Assembly: GCA_027065635.1 (NCBI GenBank)
Contig: JAMONQ010000166.1
Span: 1 to 25,809 of the forward strand
Length of the DNA stretch: 25,809 nucleotides
Direction: 5' to 3'
Source of the DNA: Campylobacterales bacterium
Lineage (GTDB): Bacteria > Campylobacterota > Campylobacteria > Campylobacterales > Hydrogenimonadaceae
This document shows, one piece after another, positions 15,051-23,342 of the stretch (positions are counted from its first letter, which is position 1; each line of letters begins with the position of its first letter). The notes under the pieces were generated by a model. That model did no database searches. It was given only the letters and a program-made list of their open reading frames with translations, and was not told the origin of the DNA. Made by a program: the position numbers and the translations under genes.

Positions 15051-16294
15051 TCAGGTTTTTAATCGCGATACTGTTTGCCATCGGCTCTCTTGTCGGCGCC
15101 GATCTCCAAAAAATCATCGATTCGTCTCCTGCAGGATCGGTCATAGAGCTGCCCGAAGGCATATTTTACGGCCCGATTACGATAAAAAAACCCCTCATAC
15201 TCAGAGGAGGCGGCAAAAAGAGTGTAATCGACGGAAACTTCACATCGAAAGTCATCACGGTTCTCTCTTCCGACGTCACGATAGAAAATCTCGCTATAAG
15301 AAACAGCGGACGAAGGCGCCACTCCCTTGACAGCGCCATCTTCATCAGCGGAACGAAACGTGTAAAAGTGGAGCGGTGCAGAATCGAAGATACCCTGTTT
15401 GGCATAATAGTATCTCGCAGTGACAATACCGTTGTCAGAGAAAACAGTATCTCATCCTATGACGAGCCTGTAGCGGACAATAGGGGAGACGCAATCAGAC
15501 TCTGGCTCTCAAACGGCACTATCATCGAAAAAAACCGTATCTCGGGCAGCAGGGATATCGCTCTGATGCGCTCCGATCACAACATTATAGAGGCAAACAT
15601 CATTGAAGGCAGCAGATACGGTGTCTATCTGCAGATGTGTGAAGACATCCGGATATCGAAAAACCGAATTTTCTCCAACTATGTAGGGGTGCTCAGCAGC
15701 GGTTCCAAAGATGTGAAGATAGAACGCAATACGATAGTGAAAACCCATCTTGAAACAGGTGTGGGGGTGGTCATAAGAGGAGGGGGCGTTCATGAGATCA
15801 GGCAGAATACCCTCATGAGACACGCACAAGCCTTCTATATCGACTCCTCACCAGCCGAAAGGGGAATGAAACGCTTTATAGAGAGAAATCTCATCTCTCT
15901 CAACAATGAAGCTTTCCATTTTCATGCGATCATAAAGAACAATACGATCAGGTTCAACAATATCTCTGACAATCTGACCGAGGTTGTCAAAAATATAAGG
16001 CACACGAAAAGCTATGACAACGATATACGCTTCAACTACTGGGACAGATACGAAGGGTTCGACAAAAACGGAGACGGCATAGGAGATACGCCCTATCTGA
16101 TACTATTGTATGTTGACAGACTGTGGCATTACGATCACCACCTGAAGTTTTTCCGCTTTACACCTCTCTTTTCGATAGTGGAGTTTATCGAAAGACTCGC
16201 TCCTTTTAGCGAGCCGATACTTCTTATGAGGGATAATGCGCCACAGCTCTATCCGGTAGAAGATGCCGGAGCCGGTGCTTCAGATGTGTTATAA
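15047..16294 (+). CDS. NosD-like periplasmic right-handed beta-helix protein
   Basis: 415 residues with a signal peptide (MIRFLIAILFAIGSLVGA) and a long series of parallel beta-helix repeats (for example IENLAIRNS, VERCRIEDT, VRENSISSY, IEKNRISGS, ISKNRIFSN, IERNTIVKT). Near the C-terminus is the NosD-type ending NYWDRYEGFDKNGDGIGDTPY (split here: NYWD, then DKNGDGIGDTPY). NosD helps mature the copper sites of nitrous-oxide reductase NosZ, but the fold is shared with other surface or carbohydrate-binding proteins and no nos gene is in the window, so a NosD role is only possible. No good ribosome site precedes the ATG (GAGG is 15 bases away); translation may depend on the short ORF it overlaps. 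Confidence 0.82.
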   Translation: MIRFLIAILFAIGSLVGADLQKIIDSSPAGSVIELPEGIFYGPITIKKPLILRGGGKKSVIDGNFTSKVITVLSSDVTIENLAIRNSGRRRHSLDSAIFISGTKRVKVERCRIEDTLFGIIVSRSDNTVVRENSISSYDEPVADNRGDAIRLWLSNGTIIEKNRISGSRDIALMRSDHNIIEANIIEGSRYGVYLQMCEDIRISKNRIFSNYVGVLSSGSKDVKIERNTIVKTHLETGVGVVIRGGGVHEIRQNTLMRHAQAFYIDSSPAERGMKRFIERNLISLNNEAFHFHAIIKNNTIRFNNISDNLTEVVKNIRHTKSYDNDIRFNYWDRYEGFDKNGDGIGDTPYLILLYVDRLWHYDHHLKFFRFTPLFSIVEFIERLAPFSEPILLMRDNAPQLYPVEDAGAGASDVL

Positions 16295-16295
16295 T
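16287..16295 (+). promoter_or_regulatory. Extended -10 promoter for the small secreted protein gene
   Basis: TGTTATAAT, a perfect extended -10 (TGnTATAAT), overlaps the last codons and stop of the nosD-like gene, about 30 bases before the next ATG. It would allow the following gene to be transcribed separately. No -35 is evident. Confidence 0.45.
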
Positions 16296-16324
16296 CCTCT
16301 TCAAATCAACAAAAGCGAGGCTCA

Positions 16325-16747
16325 ATGAAGGCTGTAGTTTCCGTTTTTCTGCTTCTACCGTCACTTTTCGTATCTCTTTTTGGCGACTCAGGCCTTGAGG
16401 ATAAGATCCGTATCCAGAATATGAAGGTTGTAGAGGCTGCCGCGGGTGAGCTTGGCAAGGATCTGCCAAAAAGAGTCGATCCTTTCACGAAGCTCGTCGC
16501 CGTTGAAGCCGAGGGTGAGAAGCTGGTATATGTTTTCGAGATCGATGCCGGCGGAAAGAGTGATGAGAGTATCGTAAAGGAGGGAAGAGAGAGAATGAAA
16601 AGAAATGTCACCGCAGGTATCTGTTCCACTTCACAACGCTTCCTCAAAAGCGGTATAGTCATATCCTACAGATATGTTTCGGCTGCAACCGGAAAATCTC
16701 TTTTTGAGTTCAGTGTGGATAAGAAGGAGTGCGACACTCTCCGTTAG
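16325..16747 (+). CDS. Small secreted protein of unknown function with two Cys
   Basis: 140 residues: a signal peptide (MKAVVSVFLLLPSLFVSLFG) and a mature domain of about 120 residues. Features: PKRVDPFTKLVAVEAEGEKLVYVFEID, i.e. a strand pair after a D-x-x-T-x-L turn, a helix (MKRNVTAGICSTSQRFLKSG), then SYRYVSAATGKSLFEFSV and a final Cys (KKEC). Cys in the helix and Cys near the end probably form a disulphide. The layout (D-x-x-T-x-L, central N-x-x-x-x-x-C helix, Y-x-Y, terminal Cys) matches a widespread family of uncharacterised proteobacterial periplasmic proteins. GCGAGG lies four bases before the ATG. Confidence 0.8.
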   Translation: MKAVVSVFLLLPSLFVSLFGDSGLEDKIRIQNMKVVEAAAGELGKDLPKRVDPFTKLVAVEAEGEKLVYVFEIDAGGKSDESIVKEGRERMKRNVTAGICSTSQRFLKSGIVISYRYVSAATGKSLFEFSVDKKECDTLR

Positions 16748-16853
16748 ATTCGGCTGTTGCCGATATCCGAAGATACAGCTCAACCCTAAACTGCTATTAA
16801 GCGAAATTTAATTAAAATATCGGGCTTAAATCCAATGAAAGAAGGACGGATAG

Positions 16854-16988
16854 ATGAAACGAACCTATCAACCGCACAATACTCCGCGCAAAAGAACGCA
16901 CGGTTTCCGCACCCGCATGAAGACTAAAAACGGACGCAAGATCATAAACGCACGCCGTGCCAAAGGGCGAAAGCGATTGGCGGTCTAA
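16854..16988 (+). CDS. rpmH: 50S ribosomal protein L34
   Basis: 44-residue, extremely basic protein with the L34 signature: MKRTYQPHNTPRKRTHGFRT at the N-terminus and a C-terminal NARRAKGRKRLAV. Too short to appear in ordinary ORF lists but unmistakable. GAAGGA stands about seven bases upstream of the ATG. It heads the rpmH-rnpA-yidD-yidC-jag-mnmE run. An AT-rich stretch upstream (TAAAAT at 16813-16818) may be the promoter. The gap 16748-16853 otherwise shows only a small hairpin (16750-16763) without a T-run. Confidence 0.98.
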   Translation: MKRTYQPHNTPRKRTHGFRTRMKTKNGRKIINARRAKGRKRLAV

Positions 16989-17002
16989 TCCACTTCGAAC
17001 CT

Positions 17003-17320
17003 TTGCGGGGCAGTGCAGATTTCGACCGGGTATACAAGTCCGGCAAACGTTGGCACGACCCGGCTTTCGTGCTTTTCGTACTGCCGGGCAAAGATAGATA
17101 CAGAGTCGGATTTGTAGCCAGCAAGAAGATCGGCAATGCCGTCAAACGTGCAAGGGCCAAGCGAAGATTGCGGGCACTGTTTTTGCAAACGGCTCCGCTC
17201 CTTAAAAGAGGCGACTATGTCTTGGTCGCCAAACCGCCCGTACTGGATGCCCAGTTCAAAGAGTTGGAGAAGGCGTTCAGGCGAGGTATAAAACGTTTGA
17301 ATGTTGGGCAAGTGAGATGA
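17003..17320 (+). CDS. rnpA: RNase P protein component
   Basis: Small basic protein that binds the catalytic RNA of RNase P for tRNA 5' maturation. The core is complete: DFDRVYKSGKRW, FVLFVLP, RVGFVASKKIGNAVKRARAK (the RNR-type signature region) and RRLRALF. The only ordinary start codon is TTG at 17003, with no ribosome site. The frame is open back to 16928, and the residues just before the TTG (HFEP) resemble the usual RnpA N-terminus, so the true start may be upstream at a rare codon such as ATT at 16976, overlapping rpmH. The stop overlaps the yidD ATG. Confidence 0.93.
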   Translation: MRGSADFDRVYKSGKRWHDPAFVLFVLPGKDRYRVGFVASKKIGNAVKRARAKRRLRALFLQTAPLLKRGDYVLVAKPPVLDAQFKELEKAFRRGIKRLNVGQVR

Positions 17321-17661
17321 TCAGAAGCGTACTATCGGGGTTTTTGAAGATATACCAGAAATTTTTTACACTTTTGGGCTATGGAAGCTGCCGATACTAC
17401 CCCACATGTTCAGAGTATGCCAAATGGCAACTCGAAACGAATCCAAACATCATAAAAGCTCTCTTCTCTACTATGCTCAGGATACTTCGATGCAACCAGC
17501 TCTTTGACGGCGGCATCGACTATCCCAAAATCTCTCTCAAACCTGACTTAAGCGCCGGATTCAGCTCCGCTCCTACCGATATCAGATACTGGTTCGTGCC
17601 GGAAGGGGATGAAAAAAGGTGCAGAGTCGTCAAAAATATCTTTTCGAAAGGCCATTCGTGA
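17317..17661 (+). CDS. yidD: Membrane protein insertion efficiency factor YidD
   Basis: 114 residues. Family features: an N-terminal amphipathic/hydrophobic segment (SVLSGFLKIYQKFFTLLG), the conserved CRYYPTCSEYA block, RILRCNQLFDGGIDYP, and a variable tail longer than in E. coli. It assists YidC-dependent insertion at the inner membrane. The ATG overlaps the rnpA stop (ATGA), and its own stop overlaps the preferred yidC GTG (GTGA). Confidence 0.96.
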   Translation: MIRSVLSGFLKIYQKFFTLLGYGSCRYYPTCSEYAKWQLETNPNIIKALFSTMLRILRCNQLFDGGIDYPKISLKPDLSAGFSSAPTDIRYWFVPEGDEKRCRVVKNIFSKGHS

Positions 17662-19247
17662 TAGACAATATGAGCACACAGACACGGGTCGTAATAGCGA
17701 CCGTACTCTCCCTGATAGTTTTCATGGCTTACGACTATCTTTTCATGCCAAAGACCATCCCGGCAACAGAAGCCAACAGAAGTGTTGCCGTTGCGCAGAG
17801 TAGCGATCCGTCTCTAACGGCAGCACCCAGATCGGTCGAGACGGCCGCCTCAGACTCCAGGAGCGCTTCCACAGCGCCTGTGCAAACAAGCGAGCTCGAT
17901 AGAGTCATAGCGACGGCGGAGATGTCGAATATGACGATGGAGTTCGATGCGCTCGGCAGAATAAGTCAGGTATACCTCAAGGATCGGCAATATCGTGACG
18001 AAGAGGGTGAGGAGCTCAAACTCTACAACGAGCCGAAGATACCGAGGCCGCTGGAGATAAGATTTGTCGACCAGAAACTGAATGAACTCGCCTTCAAAAC
18101 TCCTTACACTGTATCGGTATCATCCGTAAATGTTTCCGACAAGCCGGAAAAGATCGTATTTACCCAGAATCTTGACGGACTGATCGTCGAAAAGAGTGTC
18201 GTAATATACCCGGATCACCATTACGAACTGACTGTAAAGCTCAGCGAAGAGAGACCTTTTTATATCTCTCCGGGTGTGCGTCCGGACATAAGAGTCGACG
18301 CCTATACTGTTCATGGAGCGATGGTAGAGGAGGCTGACGGCACTCTCACCATCATTGAGGATGGTGACGCCAAGGGTACTGAGGCTTTCAGAAAGGCAAA
18401 AATCGCAGTCGCTTTCGATCGCTACTATGCGACGGCGTTCTATGACTTCGAGAATGGTCTTGACGTAGTGGTGAACAAGGATGCCGAAGAGAACCCCATA
18501 CTCTTTGTCACCGGTCAAAACGGCAGAACCGTAAACGGATATATAGGACCGAAAGAGTATAAGATACTCAACGCGATCCATCCGAATCTTACAAAGGTCA
18601 TCGAGTTTGGATGGTTCACGTTCATAGCCTATCCGGTATTCAAGATATTGATGTGGATACACAACTATATCCCCAACTGGGGATGGGCGATAGTGGCTTT
18701 GACCATTCTGGTGAGGATCGTTCTATATCCGCTCACCTACAAGGGCATGGTCTCCATGTACAAACTCAAAGAGCTCGCTCCCAAAATCAAAGAGATTCAG
18801 GCAAAATACAAGGGTGATCCACAGAAGATGAATATGCATATGATGGAGCTGTACAAAAAGCACAAAGCCAATCCGCTGGGCGGCTGTTTGCCTATGCTCC
18901 TTCAGATTCCGGTATTCTTTGCGATATACAGGGTCCTTTTGAATGCCATCGAGCTGAAAGGTGCCGAGTGGATTCTCTGGATCGAGGACCTCTCCGTAAT
19001 GGATCCCTATTTTGTGCTGCCTATCTTGATGGGTGCTTCCATGTGGGTACACCAGGTCGTTACACCGAGTAACTTTACAGATCCGATGCAGGAGAAGATT
19101 TTCAAATGGCTGCCGGTAGTATTTACATTCTTCTTTGTAACTTTCCCGGCCGGTCTGGTCCTTTACTGGTTTACCAACAATATCTTCTCGATTGCCCAGC
19201 AGATGCTTGTAAACAGAATGCTGGAGAATAGAAAAAAGGTCGACTGA
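17658..19247 (+). CDS. yidC: Membrane protein insertase YidC
   Basis: Inserts and folds inner-membrane proteins, alone or with SecYEG. 529 residues from the chosen start: an N-terminal membrane helix (VVIATVLSLIVFMAYDYLFM), a Ser/Ala/Thr-rich linker, a large periplasmic beta domain (about 75-325), then five membrane helices with the conserved Arg in TILVRIVLYPLTYKG and the NPLGGCLPMLLQIPVFFAIYR block, ending in a short basic tail. Long periplasmic loop is the Gram-negative form. GTG at 17658 is preferred (AAAGG six bases before, GTGA overlap with yidD); ATG at 17670 is the alternative; an in-frame GTG at 17619 lies well inside yidD. Confidence 0.96.
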   Translation: MIDNMSTQTRVVIATVLSLIVFMAYDYLFMPKTIPATEANRSVAVAQSSDPSLTAAPRSVETAASDSRSASTAPVQTSELDRVIATAEMSNMTMEFDALGRISQVYLKDRQYRDEEGEELKLYNEPKIPRPLEIRFVDQKLNELAFKTPYTVSVSSVNVSDKPEKIVFTQNLDGLIVEKSVVIYPDHHYELTVKLSEERPFYISPGVRPDIRVDAYTVHGAMVEEADGTLTIIEDGDAKGTEAFRKAKIAVAFDRYYATAFYDFENGLDVVVNKDAEENPILFVTGQNGRTVNGYIGPKEYKILNAIHPNLTKVIEFGWFTFIAYPVFKILMWIHNYIPNWGWAIVALTILVRIVLYPLTYKGMVSMYKLKELAPKIKEIQAKYKGDPQKMNMHMMELYKKHKANPLGGCLPMLLQIPVFFAIYRVLLNAIELKGAEWILWIEDLSVMDPYFVLPILMGASMWVHQVVTPSNFTDPMQEKIFKWLPVVFTFFFVTFPAGLVLYWFTNNIFSIAQQMLVNRMLENRKKVD

Positions 19248-20143
19248 TGAAAAAGTTTGAAGCCGGAACACTTGAAGAGGCGTATGCGGAGGCTGCAAAA
19301 GAGTTCTCCTGCTCGGTAACGGAACTGGATATCCAGATTGTGCAGAACCCTTCAAGAGGTTTTCTTGGCTTCGGACGAAAAAGTGCGATAATTGTAGCAG
19401 CGTACAAAGAGAGGACTTTACAAAAAGAGCCTGAAGATACGAAGATTTCAAAGGGAAAAGTCGAAAGACCCGTACAGAAAAAGACTCCAGTCAAAGAAGA
19501 GAGTACAAAAAGAGTAGAGTCAGAAGCGGATGAAAACCAGCCGCTTGCAAGAGGTGAAGGCGAGAAAGAGAGAATCGCAGAACCTGTAGCGGATACCGCT
19601 TTTAAAAAGGAGCAAAAGAGATCTTTCGCCGATAAAGAGGAAGATATATTCGGCAACTTCTACGATGATGCAGTCGATATCAATGTCGTGGTTAGAGAGG
19701 TTGAAAGAGAGATCAATTCGCTCTTCTCTTCGGCATGTTTCAGGATCGAACCGATCAGGGTATTCGCGATCGACGACGAGACTCTCCAGATAGAGTTCAA
19801 AGGAGAAGATGCCGCGCTTCTCATCGGCAAAGAGGGGTATCGCTACAAAGCGATGGCCTATCTGCTTTACAACTGGATACACGGAAAATACGGCTATAAG
19901 GTAAGGTTGGAGATAGCGGAGTTCCTCCGGAACCAGGAGGCTATGATGGATAGCTATCTTGAGCCGATAGTTGAGCGGATCGAAAACGAGGGACGCGCAC
20001 AGACCAAGGTGCTTGACGGAATACTGGTACAGATAGCTCTTCAAAAGCTCAGAGAAAAATATCCGCAAAAGTATGTCGCTGTACGCACCAACAAAGAGGG
20101 AGGACGATACGTTATCGTCAACGAGTTCATGGAGCGCAGGTGA
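19247..20143 (+). CDS. jag: Jag/KhpB-like RNA-binding protein
   Basis: 298 residues. The Jag N-terminal domain (1-55: FEAGTLEEAYAEAAKEFSCS, RGFLGFGRKSA) is followed by a long charged linker (about 56-130, Lys/Glu-rich), then a KH domain (about 150-225; IEFKGEDAALLIGKEGYRYKAM). The C-terminal region sits where R3H is usually found, but the R3H motif (Arg-x3-His) is not visible; it reads VLDGILVQIALQKLREKYP. The H. pylori counterpart HP1451 is known as an inhibitor of the VirB11 ATPase HP0525 and also has a divergent C-terminal domain. Overlaps the yidC stop by one base and mnmE by four (GTGA). Probably an RNA-binding regulator. Confidence 0.9.
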   Translation: MKKFEAGTLEEAYAEAAKEFSCSVTELDIQIVQNPSRGFLGFGRKSAIIVAAYKERTLQKEPEDTKISKGKVERPVQKKTPVKEESTKRVESEADENQPLARGEGEKERIAEPVADTAFKKEQKRSFADKEEDIFGNFYDDAVDINVVVREVEREINSLFSSACFRIEPIRVFAIDDETLQIEFKGEDAALLIGKEGYRYKAMAYLLYNWIHGKYGYKVRLEIAEFLRNQEAMMDSYLEPIVERIENEGRAQTKVLDGILVQIALQKLREKYPQKYVAVRTNKEGGRYVIVNEFMERR

Positions 20144-21483
20144 GCGATACGATAGCCGCACTGGCCACTGCGAGTGGAGTCGGCTCCGTGGCTATCGTTC
20201 GACTTAGCGGCCCCAAAGCTCTGGAGATTGCCAAAAAAGTTACAAAAAGAGACTCCTTCACTCCACGATATGCACACTTGAACGATCTTTTCGACAAAGA
20301 TGACCAAATAATAGACGAAGCTATCGTAATCTACTTTCAGGCTCCCCGCAGTTTCACTACCGAAGATGTTGTAGAGTTCCAGTGTCACGGCGGCTCCATC
20401 GTAGCTGAGAGGATACTCGATACCGTCATCGGCCTCGGAGCGAGGCCGGCGGAACCCGGTGAATTTACAAAGCGTGCCTTTCTCGGCGGCAGAATCGATC
20501 TCAGCGAAGCTGAAGCTATCGCAAAACTTATAGAGGCAAAAAGTGACGATGCAGCGAAGATCCTTGCCCGTCAGATGAAGGGGGAACTAAAAGAGTTCGT
20601 TGAAGATGTAAAAGAGCGCCTTTTGAGAGTCGTAGCCTATGCCGAAGTGACAATAGACTATGCCGAGGAGGATCTTCCTGACGATCTTGTAGAAAACATG
20701 CTCCATCAGCTTGAAGAGCTCTCGGAAAGAATGGAGAGGATCGTCTCTTCGAGTCAAAGACGCAGGGGGCTTATAGAGGGGTTCAAAGTCTCTATCGTCG
20801 GCAAGCCCAATGTGGGAAAGAGTTCGCTGCTCAACTCCTTGCTCGACTATGAGCGTGCCATCGTCAGTTCGATTGCCGGAACTACCCGCGATACCATAGA
20901 GGAGCAGATAAGGGTCGGAAGCCATCTGGTCAGAGTCGTGGATACGGCCGGCATTCGCAGCTCTGAGGATACTATCGAAAGGATCGGTATCGAGCGCTCC
21001 GTCACAGCTATCGAGCAGAGCGATATCGTAGTTGCTCTTTTTGATGCAAGCAGGGAGTGGGATGAAGAGGATGAGCGGATACTCTCGCTGCTCGAGCGTT
21101 TCGAGAGTGAAAAGGAGATAGTGGTAGCGCTCAGTAAGACAGATCTTCCAAAGAGACTGGAGAGGTCCAGGGTAGAGCGATTCGCCCCATTGCTTCTAAA
21201 TAGCCAAAACAGAGCCGATGAAGTTCTTGGCGAACTTGAAAGAAGGCTTTCCAAAATGGCTCAGGCCGATGAGCTGCTTCTTGTATCTACCCGCCAGATC
21301 GATGCTCTAAAAAGAGCGCAAAGTGCACTCAAGGATGCACTGGAGCCTTTGAAGGCTGGAGAACTCGAGATATTTTCCTATTATCTTAACGAGGCGATAA
21401 AAGCTGTAGGCTCCATATCCAAACCAGTTGATTTTAATGATATTATGGATAGAATGTTCGGTGAATTTTGCCTGGGAAAATAG
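20140..21483 (+). CDS. mnmE: tRNA U34 modification GTPase MnmE
   Basis: With MnmG, adds the aminomethyl-type group to wobble U34 of certain tRNAs; K+-dependent GTPase. 447 residues: N-terminal formyl-folate-binding domain (FQCHGGSIV, GEFTKRAFLGGRIDLSEAEA), helical domain, G domain with G1 GKPNVGKSS (about 221), G2 AGTTRDT, G3 DTAG and G4 SKTD (Ser for the commoner Asn), and the C-terminal FCLGK with the conserved Cys. The start is GTG overlapping the jag stop; no ATG is near, and the protein begins with the expected DTIAALATA. Confidence 0.97.
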   Translation: MSDTIAALATASGVGSVAIVRLSGPKALEIAKKVTKRDSFTPRYAHLNDLFDKDDQIIDEAIVIYFQAPRSFTTEDVVEFQCHGGSIVAERILDTVIGLGARPAEPGEFTKRAFLGGRIDLSEAEAIAKLIEAKSDDAAKILARQMKGELKEFVEDVKERLLRVVAYAEVTIDYAEEDLPDDLVENMLHQLEELSERMERIVSSSQRRRGLIEGFKVSIVGKPNVGKSSLLNSLLDYERAIVSSIAGTTRDTIEEQIRVGSHLVRVVDTAGIRSSEDTIERIGIERSVTAIEQSDIVVALFDASREWDEEDERILSLLERFESEKEIVVALSKTDLPKRLERSRVERFAPLLLNSQNRADEVLGELERRLSKMAQADELLLVSTRQIDALKRAQSALKDALEPLKAGELEIFSYYLNEAIKAVGSISKPVDFNDIMDRMFGEFCLGK

Positions 21484-21491
21484 GAGTTTTT

Positions 21492-23291
21492 ATGTGTGGA
21501 ATCGTCGGTTATATCGGGAAAAGAGAGATCAAAAGCAGATTGATAGAGGGGTTGAGGGAGCTCGAGTATAGAGGATATGACTCCGCAGGTATAGCAGTCA
21601 TGCAAAATGGCCGGATCGACTCGTTCAAAGCGGTCGGCAAGCTCTCCAACCTCGAAGAGAAGACAAAGAGTTTCTCTACCGACGGTCTTGGCGCCGGCAT
21701 CGGCCATACAAGGTGGGCTACACACGGCAAACCTACCGAACTCAACGCCCACCCACATATGGGTGAGTACAGCTACGTAGTACACAACGGCATTATAGAG
21801 AACTACAGAGAGATCAAGCAGATGCTTCAAGAAGAGGGTGTGGCTTTTTTGAGCCAGACAGATACCGAGGTGATAGTGCACCTGTTTGAACTCGAAGCGC
21901 AGCGCCGAAGCGATCTGTTTGACGCTTTCAAAGCTACCATAGAGCAGCTTGACGGAGCATATGCGGTGCTGCTTGTCACCCAGAAAGCTCCCGATACGAT
22001 CTTCTTCGCCAGAAAGGGATCTCCCATGATTATCGGCAGAAACGACGAGGGAGAACTCTTTTTCGCCTCATCGGACGCTCCGCTGATCGGCGAAGCAAAA
22101 GAGGTTGCCTATATGGAGGACGGTACTATAGGGTATGTGACGCCCGATACCATCCATGCGGAGCCTGAAAACCTCGTGTTCGTACCGCTTTCAGGTGACA
22201 AGGCTACCGCTCAAAAAGGTGGCTACCGCTTCTTTATGGAGAAAGAGATCTACGAGCAGTATGACGTCATGAGCGATACGATGATGGGAAGAGTGCTTGA
22301 TAGCGATATATTTTTCGAAGAGATAGGCGACTCCTTTCTTGATGGGATTACCCGTATCAAACTTTGCGCCTGCGGTACCAGCTACCACGCCGCTCTTGCT
22401 TCCGGCTACCTTTTCGAGAGATTGTCGAAAATTCCTGTCAATGTGGAGATAGCCAGCGAATTTCGGTACAAAGAGCCGCTTCTTGGAAGCGATACCCTCT
22501 TTATCGTCATAAGCCAAAGCGGTGAGACGGCGGATACGCTCGAAGCGCTCAGGATGGCCAAAGAGGCCGGTCTTAAGACGCTGGCTATTTGCAATGTGGA
22601 CAACTCCTCCATAGTGAGGCTCGCGGATACGACGATTTTGACCAGGGCCGGAATAGAGAAGGGGGTTGCCAGCACCAAAGCCTTCGCGACGCAGGTGATG
22701 GTTTTGTGGATGCTCTCTCTCTATTTCGCAAAACGAAGAGGCAGTATGGATACGGAGGCGATAAAAGAGGAGCTTCGTTTCATGCACTATGTTCCCAAAG
22801 TGCTTCAGAAGTCTCTGGAGGTGCATGAAAAGTGCAAACGCCTATCCAAACGCTATCTTCACGGCCACGGCTTCTTCTTCATCGGCCGTGACATCTTCTT
22901 CCCTCTGGCGCTCGAAGGGGCGCTGAAGCTAAAGGAGATCAGCTATCTTCATGCCGAAGGATACCCCGCGGGAGAGATGAAGCACGGTCCAATCGCTCTC
23001 GCGGACGCTGAACTCTTTACGATAGCACTAATGCCGAAGACTCTCCTGTACGACAAGACAAAGAGCAATGTAGAGGAGCTCAGTGCGCGGGATTCGACCA
23101 TTCTATCCATCTCGCCCGAGATGTTCGATCTCGCCGACGACTTTATACTGACTCATCCGCACAACCACCCTATGCTGGAGTTCTTCGAAATGATGGTCGT
23201 CGAGCAGCTGTTGGCAATGGAGATTGCGATACGTCTTGGCAACGATGTGGATATGCCGAGAAACCTGGCAAAAAGCGTTACGGTGGAGTAG
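21492..23291 (+). CDS. glmS: Glutamine-fructose-6-phosphate aminotransferase
   Basis: Makes glucosamine 6-phosphate from fructose 6-phosphate and glutamine, the first step toward UDP-GlcNAc for peptidoglycan and lipid A. 599 residues. The ATG is certain: Cys directly after Met (MCGIVGYIG) is the N-terminal nucleophile of the glutaminase once Met is removed, with AGGAG about six bases upstream; eight upstream in-frame codons belong to mnmE. The two SIS domains carry CGTSYHAAL and SQSGETADT, and the end NLAKSVTVE is canonical. I see no glmS ribozyme-like structure: only eight bases separate it from mnmE. Confidence 0.97.
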   Translation: MCGIVGYIGKREIKSRLIEGLRELEYRGYDSAGIAVMQNGRIDSFKAVGKLSNLEEKTKSFSTDGLGAGIGHTRWATHGKPTELNAHPHMGEYSYVVHNGIIENYREIKQMLQEEGVAFLSQTDTEVIVHLFELEAQRRSDLFDAFKATIEQLDGAYAVLLVTQKAPDTIFFARKGSPMIIGRNDEGELFFASSDAPLIGEAKEVAYMEDGTIGYVTPDTIHAEPENLVFVPLSGDKATAQKGGYRFFMEKEIYEQYDVMSDTMMGRVLDSDIFFEEIGDSFLDGITRIKLCACGTSYHAALASGYLFERLSKIPVNVEIASEFRYKEPLLGSDTLFIVISQSGETADTLEALRMAKEAGLKTLAICNVDNSSIVRLADTTILTRAGIEKGVASTKAFATQVMVLWMLSLYFAKRRGSMDTEAIKEELRFMHYVPKVLQKSLEVHEKCKRLSKRYLHGHGFFFIGRDIFFPLALEGALKLKEISYLHAEGYPAGEMKHGPIALADAELFTIALMPKTLLYDKTKSNVEELSARDSTILSISPEMFDLADDFILTHPHNHPMLEFFEMMVVEQLLAMEIAIRLGNDVDMPRNLAKSVTVE

Positions 23292-23342
23292 AAGATAAAA
23301 ACCACTCCATCTGTAGCTATCAGGATCGTACTGTGGGTTGTC

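Noticed and set aside
16750..16763. Hairpin TCGGC-TGTT-GCCGA after the small secreted protein gene
   Set aside because: Five base pairs and no T-run on either side; too weak to call a terminator.
16748..16853. Replication origin near rpmH
   Set aside because: rpmH lies beside dnaA in many bacteria, but no dnaA gene and no cluster of DnaA boxes are visible here, and the phylum usually has dnaA elsewhere.
21468..21491. Upstream start (TTG or similar) for glmS within mnmE
   Set aside because: GlmS requires Cys directly after the initiator Met; only the ATG at 21492 gives that.
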